NCBI RefSeq assembly: GCF_013911645.1
Contig: NZ_JACESV010000002.1
Span: 496,001-560,000, forward strand
DNA length: 64,000 nucleotides
Reading direction: 5' to 3'
Source of the DNA: Allomuricauda sp.
GTDB taxonomy: Bacteria; Bacteroidota; Bacteroidia; Flavobacteriales; Flavobacteriaceae
Shown: piece after piece, positions 38,648 to 46,849 of the stretch
Layout of the letters: the number at the start of each line of letters is the position of its first letter
Numbering within the stretch: the stretch's first letter is position 1
Notes under the pieces: model-generated
What the model was told of the DNA's origin: nothing
What the model saw: the letters and a program-made list of their open reading frames with translations, nothing else
The model's database searches: none
Position numbers and translations under genes: made by a program

Positions 38648-39970
38648 TTATTTCAGTTTTTCGCGAAGTGTTTTCCGGTTGATGCCTAAAATTTCAGCTG
38701 CTTTGGTTTTGTTTCCTTGGGTGGACAGGAGTACTTCTTGGATATACTCTTTTTCCTTTTCTTGAAGCGTTTTAAAGCCTTTTTGGGGGAAGTCAATTTT
38801 ATACTTTAATTCATTGGGCAAGTGTTCCAAAGTAATTTTACCATCGCACATAATTACGGCGCGCTGCACCACGTTTTCCAGTTCTCGGATATTGCCAGGC
38901 CAAGAATAGCGTTCCAATACGTCAAGGGCATCATTAGCAATACGGACAAAGCGATCTTTGTACTCAATGCCATACTTCTGCATAAACTTGTCGACCAACA
39001 AAGGAATGTCGGAGGAACGTTCCCTTAGAGGTGGCACATCAATCGTAACCACGGAAAGGCGGTAATAAAGGTCTTCCCTGAATGTTTTTTTTTGAATAAG
39101 TTCTTCCAAATCACTATTGGTCGCCGCAATAACCCTTACGTCCAATTTTTCGGCCTTTTGCGAGCCTATTTTGGTCACTTCTTTCTCCTGAAGCACCCGC
39201 AGCAATCTATTTTGAACGGGCAGGGTGGCGTTTCCTATTTCATCCAAAAAAATAGTTCCCTTGTGCGCTGCCTGAAAAAAACCATTACGATTTTCGTTGG
39301 CACCCGTAAACGCACCTTTGGTGTAACCGAAAAGTTCTGCTTCCAAAAGGTTTTCTGGAATGGCACCACAGTTTACCGCGATAAAGGGCGCCCTGGCAAA
39401 CTTGCCCGAATAATGGACAGCCCTTGCCACAAGTTCCTTTCCAGTTCCGCTTTCCCCGCGAACCAAAACTGTGGCTCGGTTATCCTTTACCCGGTCTATA
39501 ATTTCCGTGACCTTTTGGAACGCTTCGGAGGTTCCTATCATGTCCGCATAGCCCTTGGCAATATTTTCTTTGGATGATGTTTTAACGGCCTCCTTGGCAT
39601 CTTTGCTGGCAAAGGCTTTTTTTACGGCATCTTCCAGCTCTACTTTGGTAAAGGGTTTGGTAAGGTAGTCCGTTACACCATGCTGAATAACTTTTGATGC
39701 ATCTTCCACCGAAGGAAAGCCCGTTACCACCAATTTGGGCATATCTGGGTAATGTTCGGCAGCATACTTTACCAATTCCAAGCCATCTATCTCCGGCATA
39801 TTGATGTCCGTCACCAATAGGTCAATCTCTGTATCCTTCAAAATATAGAGCGCCTCCTTGACCGAAACCGCCTTGTAGGTATGGTAGTCCATCGACTTTA
39901 AATGCCGTTGCAACAGTTCAAGAATATCGATGTCGTCATCGACCAGCAATATGTTCTCCTTTTTCAACAA
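38648..39970 (-). CDS. Sigma-54-dependent response regulator (NtrC family)
   Basis: The 440-residue protein has a receiver domain with phospho-acceptor Asp55 (LLVTDINMPEIDG), an AAA+ domain with Walker A GESGTGKE, the canonical GAFTGA loop and TIFLDEIGN, and a C-terminal Fis helix-turn-helix (NKTKAAEILGINRKTLREKL). It follows its kinase gene on the same strand by 5 bases. The nearest sigma-54 promoter, at 38,503-38,518, is its likely target. Confidence 0.93.
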   Translation of the reverse strand: MLKKENILLVDDDIDILELLQRHLKSMDYHTYKAVSVKEALYILKDTEIDLLVTDINMPEIDGLELVKYAAEHYPDMPKLVVTGFPSVEDASKVIQHGVTDYLTKPFTKVELEDAVKKAFASKDAKEAVKTSSKENIAKGYADMIGTSEAFQKVTEIIDRVKDNRATVLVRGESGTGKELVARAVHYSGKFARAPFIAVNCGAIPENLLEAELFGYTKGAFTGANENRNGFFQAAHKGTIFLDEIGNATLPVQNRLLRVLQEKEVTKIGSQKAEKLDVRVIAATNSDLEELIQKKTFREDLYYRLSVVTIDVPPLRERSSDIPLLVDKFMQKYGIEYKDRFVRIANDALDVLERYSWPGNIRELENVVQRAVIMCDGKITLEHLPNELKYKIDFPQKGFKTLQEKEKEYIQEVLLSTQGNKTKAAEILGINRKTLREKLK

Positions 39971-39975
39971 GGCGT

Positions 39976-41067
39976 TTACTTTTTTGGGAATTTCAATGTA
40001 AAGATAGTGCCTGTTGGAGTATTTGGCCTAACCGCGATGCTTCCTTGATGGCTCTGTACAATACCGTGCACCACACTAAGTCCCAAACCGGAGCCTTCCC
40101 CAACAGGTTTGGTGGTAAAGAACGGGTCGAAAATATGCGCTATGGATTCTTCGGGAATGCCAGGGCCTTGATCGGCAATTTTTAGGATGATGTTTTCCTT
40201 TTCGATTCCAAGAGAAACGGAAATAGTGCTTTTGGGCGGTGCAAAATAGATGGCGTTTACAATAAGGTTAAAGACCACTTGGGTCAACTGGATTTTATCA
40301 ATACGAAGTTCGATGGTGTCTTCGGAATGCTCAAATTCGCAAGAGACATCATTCTGCCGCAAGGTGGTCCGCAGCATATTGATGGCCTCCTCCATCACCT
40401 CGACCACATTGATGACCTCCCGGGTCTCTGGCATTTCGCAGGCAAAGAACATCAGTTTTTTTACTACTTCCCGTGAAAATATGGTGTTGGTAATAATTTT
40501 GTCCAAATCTTTGAGCGCTTGTTCATCATTACTTATCCGCTCTTTTAAGAGTTCGGTAAAACCTAAAATGTTAGCCAGTGGTGTATTGAGCTCGTGAGCA
40601 ATACCTGCTGTGATTTCTCCCAAGATTCGGAGCCTGTCGGATTGCTCCACCTGTCTGCGGATATGTTCTTCCTTTTCTTTGATTTCCTTACGTTCCAACA
40701 AATTGCCCACTTTTAGGCAGACATTGTCCAACAGTTGCTGTTCTTCTTCTAAAAAATCCTTTAGCTGGTATTTGGGGAACGGATACCCAACCTTAATCTC
40801 ACCCTTGGGCTTATTGAACACGGTAATAACGGATTCCAAAAAAACATAGGCATCGCCCTTTTCCTCTGTTTTTATAGAATAATCGGGGGTGGACAGGACC
40901 ACATAAGTTTCCTTGTCGAATTGCCAAGCGCGCTCCAAACATTGCACAATGCCAAGCAATGCGGTTTCCATATCGTCGTAATCACAATTGACAATCAGTG
41001 AAGTTACCTCGTACAGACAGGTAAGTTCCTTGATGCGCTCCTTGAGTTTTTGTTCGGCAGTGAGCAT
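39976..41067 (-). CDS. Soluble sensor histidine kinase
   Basis: The 363-residue kinase has no membrane helix. A GAF-like N-terminal region (about residues 1-130, with CLYEVTSLIVNCDYDDMETAL) leads into the H-box GEITAGIAHELNTPLANILGF and a HATPase domain (NLIVNAIYFAPP, DQGPGIPEESIAHIFDPFFTT, GEGSGLGLSV). It should sense a cytoplasmic signal and phosphorylate the regulator encoded right after it. Confidence 0.92.
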   Translation of the reverse strand: MLTAEQKLKERIKELTCLYEVTSLIVNCDYDDMETALLGIVQCLERAWQFDKETYVVLSTPDYSIKTEEKGDAYVFLESVITVFNKPKGEIKVGYPFPKYQLKDFLEEEQQLLDNVCLKVGNLLERKEIKEKEEHIRRQVEQSDRLRILGEITAGIAHELNTPLANILGFTELLKERISNDEQALKDLDKIITNTIFSREVVKKLMFFACEMPETREVINVVEVMEEAINMLRTTLRQNDVSCEFEHSEDTIELRIDKIQLTQVVFNLIVNAIYFAPPKSTISVSLGIEKENIILKIADQGPGIPEESIAHIFDPFFTTKPVGEGSGLGLSVVHGIVQSHQGSIAVRPNTPTGTIFTLKFPKK

Positions 41068-41154
41068 AGAATTATCCTTTGTAGCAAATTAGTGAATTCT
41101 GGGGATTCAATTGATGTCGGAAAAATGGTGCTTTTTCTTGATAAATGTTCAATT

Positions 41155-41194
41155 CATTAAAAAACCCTTCCAAATCCAAGACTTGAAAGGGTTT
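41155..41194 (-). terminator. Intrinsic terminator of the esterase gene
   Basis: AAACCCTT (41,162-41,169) pairs with AAGGGTTT (41,187-41,194); read on the minus strand a T-run follows the stem. It ends the esterase transcript. Confidence 0.75.
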
Positions 41195-41252
41195 AAAAAG
41201 TAAAAAGGTCTATATTTTGATTTAGTGGGAATACAAGATACCTTTTACCCTA

Positions 41253-42464
41253 TTATTTAAACAACATCGGTGCGAATTCCGATAGATAGATTCTCCAATT
41301 GGACCATGTATGTCCGCCGGTGCTTTCTCGATAGGTGTAGTCAAAATCGTGTTTGTCCAGCTCATTTCGCATATCAACTACACTTTGGTACAAGAAATCG
41401 TCCGTTCCGCAAGCAATCCAATAAAGTTCAGGGTCGGCAGCTTTTAAAGCTTCTATTTGCTCACCTCTTTTAGAATGGTCCACCTCAATTCCAAAACGAC
41501 TGAGGTCGGCAAATCCCATGCTCATAACACCAATATAATCGAACAGCTCGGGGTTTTCAAAAGAGGTGTTCATGGTCTGCAGGCCGCCCATGCTCAAGCC
41601 GGTCAAAGCACGATTCTCTTTGTTGGCTTTCACTCGAAAGTGCGATTCAATGTAAGGAATCACGTCATTGACCAAACTCTTTTCGAACAACATATTTGCC
41701 ATGCCCCCTGCGGGTTGTGTTGAAGGTTCCAGTTTGGGGCTTACCGTTAAAGCGGCGGCTTGACCTGGGTTACCATTGGTCATCACCACGATCATGGGTT
41801 TGGCTTTTCCTGAATTAATAAGATTGTCCAAGATATGGTTTGCAACCCCAAGGGTTGGCCATGCCTCTTCGTCTCCACCTCCACCGTGCAATAGGTACAG
41901 CACAGGATAGTTTTCATTGCTATCGGCATACCCCGGTGGGGTGTATACATACATTCTACGGGTTAAGTCCAAGGTCGGGGACTCGTACCAAATTTTGTGA
42001 ACGGTCCCTTTTGGTCCTGTTTTGGCCCAATAGAGTTCGGAAGCTTCGCCAGGAATGTACAGCACACTTTCTGTTCTAAATGCTCCGTCGCGAGCAACCA
42101 ATAAATTGGCGGTGTCCAAGGTGTTAACTCCGTCTATGACAAAACTGTACCCGTAAAGCTCTGGTTCCAATGGACCAACCGTGGTGGACCAAACACCATT
42201 TTCATCTTTGCTCAGCGCTACGGTTTTTCGAGTCATTCCCATTCCCTCACTGGGTACCATTGGCATCCAATTGCCGGATAAGACTACCTTTTCTGCTTTT
42301 GGTGCCTTAATTCTAACAGTTACCGTGTTGTCATCGGCAATTTCAGGAGAGACCAGTCGCTCCATTGAACCAACTTCTTGACCAATGGCCGCCAAGGGCA
42401 AGGTCAAGACCACAAGCATCAATTTAATGCGGAACTTACTTAGTTTTTTTAACATTTTTTTCAT
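41253..42464 (-). CDS. Secreted esterase with N-terminal E-set domain
   Basis: The 403-residue protein has a signal peptide (KLMLVVLTLPLAAIGQ), an early Ig/E-set domain (VRIKAPKAEKVVLSGNW to YGYSFVIDGV) and a C-terminal esterase-D alpha/beta hydrolase (YPVLYLLHGGGGDEEAW, nucleophile Ser in ALTGLSMGGLQT, late His in STGGHTWSNW). This layout is found in xylan or feruloyl esterases and enterochelin-esterase-like enzymes; the substrate is unknown. Start taken at 42,464, with 42,455 as alternative; a longer in-frame reading to 42,536 has no signal. Confidence 0.88.
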   Translation of the reverse strand: MKKMLKKLSKFRIKLMLVVLTLPLAAIGQEVGSMERLVSPEIADDNTVTVRIKAPKAEKVVLSGNWMPMVPSEGMGMTRKTVALSKDENGVWSTTVGPLEPELYGYSFVIDGVNTLDTANLLVARDGAFRTESVLYIPGEASELYWAKTGPKGTVHKIWYESPTLDLTRRMYVYTPPGYADSNENYPVLYLLHGGGGDEEAWPTLGVANHILDNLINSGKAKPMIVVMTNGNPGQAAALTVSPKLEPSTQPAGGMANMLFEKSLVNDVIPYIESHFRVKANKENRALTGLSMGGLQTMNTSFENPELFDYIGVMSMGFADLSRFGIEVDHSKRGEQIEALKAADPELYWIACGTDDFLYQSVVDMRNELDKHDFDYTYRESTGGHTWSNWRIYLSEFAPMLFK

Positions 42465-42791
42465 TCTAATTCTGTTTAGTTGTTTTTTATGCGCTACTGT
42501 CAGTGTGTTGTTTTCAAAAGATTGGAAACCTTGCATAGGTTACGGTTACCCCTGGAAAAATCAAATTATCACTGTGGATGATATCACTAAGATATGGTAT
42601 TTTTCTTTATTGTAACATTTTGTAACAATAAAGATTTGGGATTAAAAATGAAGCCTTTTCTGAATGGGCGCTCGAATTGCTTAAAACAGGAATGGTTCAA
42701 TTAAACGAATAGGTAACAACATTAAATATGTTCTTTATTCTACTTTGACTTGCTGTTGAAAACGTTTGTGAAAATTATCATATAGAAAGAA

Positions 42792-42832
42792 AAAATCCGT
42801 AAACATTTTTTTATCAATGTATTACGGATTTT
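42792..42832 (-). terminator. Hairpin behind the tRNA 3' fragment
   Basis: AAAATCCGTAA (42,792-42,802) is an exact inverted repeat of TTACGGATTTT (42,822-42,832). On the minus strand it directly follows the tRNA 3' end, so it is probably the old tRNA terminator. Confidence 0.6.
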
Positions 42833-42837
42833 AAAAG

Positions 42838-42879
42838 TGGTCCCACCTGGGCTCGAACCAGGGACCCCCTGATTATGAG
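42838..42879 (-). other. Attachment site: 3' part of a tRNA-Met(CAU) gene
   Basis: Read on the minus strand: anticodon loop CTCATAA (42,873-42,879, anticodon CAT), stem TCAGG, T-arm CCTGG-TTCGAGC-CCAGG, acceptor strand TGGGACC and discriminator A at 42,838; CCA is not encoded. The 5' half is missing: the bases beyond 42,880 do not pair. This is the pattern left when a tyrosine recombinase integrates into the 3' half of a tRNA gene; the intact tRNA should lie at the other end of the island, outside this window. Confidence 0.8.
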
Positions 42880-43030
42880 CAGCTTTTTTTAGTTGTCATA
42901 AATTTTCATTTGGTTTCTTATGTGTTGATTATCAATATTTTATGAAATTTTTCTTTTCATTTAGATGCATCAATACTACCTTTAAATGACCATTTGTTGT
43001 ACCTATGTTGTACCCAAAATACCGCTGAAA

Positions 43031-44242
43031 ATGATCAATGTACGAACGGTTTTAAGAAAAAAACAGCTTTCCGATGGAACTTATCCGGTATGCCTTCGTG
43101 TGACCAAAGGTAGGCGATCCAAATACTTCAAGACCATCTACAATGCATTTCCAAAGGAGTGGGACGAACGAACTGGCTCCTTCAATAAAAACCATAGTAA
43201 TTTTATTCAGGACAATCGGTTATTGTTGAAGTTTCGGGACAGGGCTTTAAAAGTTATCGCAGAGTTGGAAATGGAGAAAGACGATTTCTCTTTGAGGGAA
43301 TTTGAACATAATTTTAGGCTGGCATTCAATCCGGTCAGAAGAAACGTTTTTGACTTTTGGGATGAAATAGTGGAGGAGTTGAAACTCGCAGGTAGAATGG
43401 GGAATGCCCGTTTCCACAACGATACCAGTAAATCCGTCCAGAGATATTTAAAGTTTGACAAAGACCTTTCCTTTACGGACATTACCCCAGCCTTTCTTGA
43501 AAAATATGAGGCCTATCTGCGTTCACGTGGCGGTACGGATGGCGGTATTGGCGTAAGGATGCGCTCCATAAGGGCGTTGTACAACCATGCCATCAGAAGG
43601 AACATCGTAAAGGAATCACTTTATCCCTTTCGCGTATACAAAGTATCCAGATTGAAAGGAAGGGGCGCCAAAAGGGCCCTTACCTTTGAGGAGGTAAAAC
43701 AAATAATCAATGTTGACCTTTCTGAAAACCCAGAGCTTTTGAACAGCAAAAACTATTTTGTTTTTAGTTTTTACACCCGAGGAATGAACTTTGCCGATAT
43801 GATGAAATTGAAATGGAAGGACATCAAAGGTGGCAATATATATTATACCCGCTCTAAGACCAAGGGGAACTTTACCATTAAAATCCTGCCTCCTGTTCAG
43901 GAAATACTGGATCATTATCGTAAAAATTCATTGGGCACGAAATATGTCTTTCCCATTTTGCTCCATGACGAGCTTACCCCGAACCAGATAGAAAACCGCA
44001 AAACAAAAGTGCTCAAAAACTATAATAAGGATTTAAAGGCTATCGCTGAATTGGCCGAAATCGAAAAATCTGTGACCAGTTATGTGGCCCGGCATAGTTT
44101 TGCCAATTGCCTTAAACAAAAAGGTGTTGCGACAGATGTAATCAGCGAATCATTGGGCCATCAAAACATGGCCATAACCCAAGCCTATTTGAAGGAATTG
44201 GATACATCTGTTGTTGATAAAGCCATAGAAGTTCTTTTATAA
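43031..44242 (+). CDS. int: Tyrosine recombinase (integrase)
   Basis: The 403-residue integrase cuts and joins DNA at the tRNA site. An N-terminal arm and SAM-like core-binding domain (about residues 1-200) precede the catalytic domain. Catalytic residues visible are Arg in FYTRGMNFADM, the ARHSFA motif with His/Arg, His in SLGHQNMAITQAYL and the terminal Tyr of the same segment. Start at 43,031 because MINVRTVLRKK is the typical Bacteroidota beginning. It lies 150 bases from the tRNA fragment. Confidence 0.93.
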   Translation: MINVRTVLRKKQLSDGTYPVCLRVTKGRRSKYFKTIYNAFPKEWDERTGSFNKNHSNFIQDNRLLLKFRDRALKVIAELEMEKDDFSLREFEHNFRLAFNPVRRNVFDFWDEIVEELKLAGRMGNARFHNDTSKSVQRYLKFDKDLSFTDITPAFLEKYEAYLRSRGGTDGGIGVRMRSIRALYNHAIRRNIVKESLYPFRVYKVSRLKGRGAKRALTFEEVKQIINVDLSENPELLNSKNYFVFSFYTRGMNFADMMKLKWKDIKGGNIYYTRSKTKGNFTIKILPPVQEILDHYRKNSLGTKYVFPILLHDELTPNQIENRKTKVLKNYNKDLKAIAELAEIEKSVTSYVARHSFANCLKQKGVATDVISESLGHQNMAITQAYLKELDTSVVDKAIEVLL

Positions 44243-44542
44243 TGTGAGTCACCTATGGCTAACTTAATTTTTTCCGTTGTCTTATAACGTTTTCATTCTA
44301 GTGCAATATTGAGCTTATTTTTGGTCTATTCTGTTTCTCAAGAGCAATATCTTGATTTTTGCGGGAATGAAAACTTATTATTAACCTGATATGCACAAAT
44401 TGATTCCTTTCATTGAAGTATTCCTAGAAAAGATTCTATATCCTTAAAAAAGCTAGGCAAGGAAATAGATTAATCCATTTTTGACTATTCAGTTTAGAGT
44501 TATATTTTAATTATTTTCACGCTAAAGACTACTTTTCAAATT
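44243..44542. other. Intergenic stretch behind the integrase
   Basis: No gene is seen. GTTTTCATTC at 44,289-44,298 is an exact inverted repeat of GAATGAAAAC at 44,365-44,374. Between them CAATATTGAG and CAATATCTTG recur. These may be recombinase arm sites or a fold; the evidence is thin. Confidence 0.35.
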
Positions 44543-45391
44543 ATGAGTTCCATTCTCGAAACTATAAAAATGTTAACCCTTCGTGCTTTAGTAAGTGATG
44601 AAGAACTAATGTATGGTCTTGTCCTTAAAGGTGGAAACGCTTTGGAGTTGGCTTATAAGATAACAGACAGGGCTTCCAAAGACGTTGACTTCTCAATTTC
44701 CGGAGATTTCACCAATGAGGAATACAAAAGAATCAATGACAAAATGCATGGACTTTTGACCCAGGAATTTGAAAAACACGATTTGGTGGTTTTTGACGTA
44801 AAATTTTACGAAAAGCCAAGGCAGAATAAGGTGAAGGAATGGAAGGGGTATCAGCTAGCATTCAAAGTAATCGATTACGAAAATTACACCCCTGAAGACG
44901 AGGACAAAAACAGAAGAGAGGCTCATGTTATCCAAGAAAATAATTCGACGGTTTTTACGGTCGATATCAGTTCTTATGAATATACAGAGCCTAAAAGGTT
45001 GGTGGATGTAGAAGGTGCCATTTTTTATGTGTATACCCCAGAAATGATCGTATTTGAGAAATTGAGGGCGCTATGTCAGTCAATGCCCGAGTACAGGGAT
45101 ATTGTGCCCACTGCCAAAATGAAGCTTAGGGCCCGGGATTTTTATGACATTTGGAACTTGTTTCAAAATTTTCAGATTGATTGTACCTCTTCTGAAAATA
45201 AAGAAATTCTTCAACATATCTTCGATGCGAAGAAGGTGCCATTAAAGTTTTTGGATTTAATAGAAAAATATAAAGATACCCACGCCCAAGACTGGCTAAA
45301 TGTAAAGGATACCATCACCGCTAAAAGTGAGGAGTATGATTTTTACTTTGATTTCGTACAGGAACGAATCAAAGAGCTTCAATCCCAATAG
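44543..45391 (+). CDS. abiEii: AbiEii-like nucleotidyltransferase toxin
   Basis: The 282-residue protein belongs to the AbiEii/AbiGii nucleotidyltransferase family, the toxin of type IV abortive-infection systems. It shows LKGGNALELAY (Gly30-Gly31) and DRASKDVDFS with the Asp47-x-Asp49 pair, the nucleotidyltransferase signature. A later part (ARDFYDIWNLF) is also conserved. Its 3' end overlaps the 3' end of the AbiEi-like gene by 23 bases in a convergent layout, unlike the usual antitoxin-then-toxin operon. Confidence 0.85.
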   Translation: MSSILETIKMLTLRALVSDEELMYGLVLKGGNALELAYKITDRASKDVDFSISGDFTNEEYKRINDKMHGLLTQEFEKHDLVVFDVKFYEKPRQNKVKEWKGYQLAFKVIDYENYTPEDEDKNRREAHVIQENNSTVFTVDISSYEYTEPKRLVDVEGAIFYVYTPEMIVFEKLRALCQSMPEYRDIVPTAKMKLRARDFYDIWNLFQNFQIDCTSSENKEILQHIFDAKKVPLKFLDLIEKYKDTHAQDWLNVKDTITAKSEEYDFYFDFVQERIKELQSQ

Positions 45392-46262
45392 GGTGATATA
45401 TACCCCATTTTTCATTCAGCTTTTTATTGGATAGATTATAGGCCTGATAGAAATTGATGTTTGTTTTTTTATCCAAAAAGATTTGTAGGTCCTTTTTCGA
45501 AAAGCCTGTTAGGTCCAGGTAAAATCCAATGAGTTGGTGGTAAGGATAGATATAGTCTAGTTGAATAAGATATTCGTTCAGTTTTGTCACATCAATATTT
45601 GGCCTTGCACTTTTATAAGCTTCCAATACCTCAAAGGCTCCACCAGAATATACGGGACGGACGGCAATGTCAATTAAAGTGCGCTCAAGATCTGTCACGG
45701 TTAAATCCCCTCTTTTTATTATGCCTATATTGACAGAAGTATGCTTTCGCTGAAGATAGACATAGCGAAAGCCATCAAAAGTTGATTTATAGGATTCCCT
45801 CGCCACACGTTGTGGTTTGGAAAATGCCCTGTCCACTGCATCCTGCTCCAACTCGACATCTTTTGGTTTCAATGCATAGGCATCCTCATATTTTTCTTCA
45901 CTGACATAAACGGTTTTTGGCAACTGAAGGGTAAGTTGGTGGATTTGCATGGCTGAATAGTAGCTTAAGTATCCATCCTTTTTAACGGTCAAGCCGACAT
46001 GAAAAGGTGTTGCCTCTTTTTTCCTTAAAATTCGTTTTTCGGAGGTATGGCCCTCATGATTTTGAACGTCCAACAATAGTATTTTACGATCGTTCAAGAA
46101 AGTGATGAAGTGTTTGTAGTTGCGATAATTAGCTATTCTCCATTTATCTTTTTTTGAATCAAATATCTGTTGGATGTCATGAGTTGTATAAGCCTTGAAA
46201 GGGTGTTTTTCAAAGAAAGTAGCAATATCGGAAGCTGCTCTGTCAAATGATTCTTTCGGCAT
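45369..46262 (-). CDS. abiEi: AbiEi-like antitoxin / transcriptional repressor
   Basis: The 297-residue protein has an N-terminal winged-helix region (YTTHDIQQIFDSKKDKWRIANY) and the AbiEi core with GYLSYYSAMQIHQL and TDLERTLIDIAV. In AbiE systems this protein counteracts the toxin without direct binding and represses its own promoter through inverted repeats. A 28-bp perfect palindrome lies right at its promoter. It is convergent with the toxin gene. Confidence 0.82.
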   Translation of the reverse strand: MPKESFDRAASDIATFFEKHPFKAYTTHDIQQIFDSKKDKWRIANYRNYKHFITFLNDRKILLLDVQNHEGHTSEKRILRKKEATPFHVGLTVKKDGYLSYYSAMQIHQLTLQLPKTVYVSEEKYEDAYALKPKDVELEQDAVDRAFSKPQRVARESYKSTFDGFRYVYLQRKHTSVNIGIIKRGDLTVTDLERTLIDIAVRPVYSGGAFEVLEAYKSARPNIDVTKLNEYLIQLDYIYPYHQLIGFYLDLTGFSKKDLQIFLDKKTNINFYQAYNLSNKKLNEKWGIYHPIGIEAL

Positions 46263-46272
46263 ATTATTTAAA

Positions 46273-46300
46273 AGTATAGTATCGTATACGATACTATACT
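46273..46300. promoter_or_regulatory. 28-bp perfect palindrome, candidate AbiEi operator
   Basis: The half-site AGTATAGTATCGTA (46,273-46,286) is followed directly by its exact reverse complement (46,287-46,300). It starts 10 bases upstream of the abiEi start codon and lies between it and the -7 box. Confidence 0.7.
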
Positions 46301-46301
46301 A

Positions 46302-46332
46302 CAAAGGTATACATTTTTTTTGAAAAAGTCAA
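46302..46332 (-). promoter_or_regulatory. Promoter of abiEi
   Basis: On the minus strand: TTG (plus 46,330-46,332), 20 bp, TACCTTTG (plus 46,302-46,309). The palindrome covers the expected transcription start. Confidence 0.6.
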
Positions 46333-46384
46333 ATGTTATTTGTTTTGTAGAAGACCAGAATAGAAAAACGTGAGATCTTAATTA

Positions 46385-46408
46385 CGTTATCTCATATATG
46401 AGATAACG
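46385..46408. promoter_or_regulatory. 24-bp perfect palindrome
   Basis: The half-site CGTTATCTCATA (46,385-46,396) is followed by its exact reverse complement (46,397-46,408). It lies in the 340-base gap between abiEi and the small gene at 46,604; its sequence differs from the operator-like palindrome. Confidence 0.55.
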
Positions 46409-46603
46409 ATGCGAAGTTATGCTTATTACACCAAAAAAACAACCTTTATAGGTTAATATTATTATCGCTAGATTGACGTTCCTATTCTATATTGTTATTG
46501 TTTTGGATTATTTCAATAAACACCTAATCTGGCTTAACATTTTTCTACAGTTTTAACAGCGCGAACTATTTTGTCGTATTTATTTTTTAATCTTGCATTC
46601 AAA

Positions 46604-46822
46604 ATGAGAAAACTAGAAATTTTAATCACCGAAGATCAATATCAACATATGATTGCAGAACGGGACTATGGCAAGAGGGTAAATTTGAATGAGGAAACGT
46701 TAGGGAGTTACAGTTTGTGTTTACATATCGGCAGTCCCGATGTAATACCGGCAACCTTAGAAATGAAAATGTTAAACACGATTTACTTGGGTGAAATTGA
46801 ATGGACCATTTCTAAATACTAA
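46604..46822 (+). CDS. Small protein of unknown function
   Basis: A 72-residue acidic protein starting MRKLEILITEDQYQHMIAER. I do not recognise it. It has a predicted alpha/beta pattern with no membrane segment or cysteine cluster. Start at 46,604 rather than the in-frame 46,571 because the region before it looks like a promoter and leader. It is isolated between the palindromes and the convergent nuclease gene. Confidence 0.5.
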   Translation: MRKLEILITEDQYQHMIAERDYGKRVNLNEETLGSYSLCLHIGSPDVIPATLEMKMLNTIYLGEIEWTISKY

Positions 46823-46849
46823 ACACTGTAGGTTCAAATAGGATATGTG

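Noticed and set aside
42838..42884. Complete tRNA gene next to the integrase
   Set aside because: Only the 3' part is present; the bases beyond 42,880 do not pair with the anticodon stem, and no D-arm or 5' acceptor strand follows.
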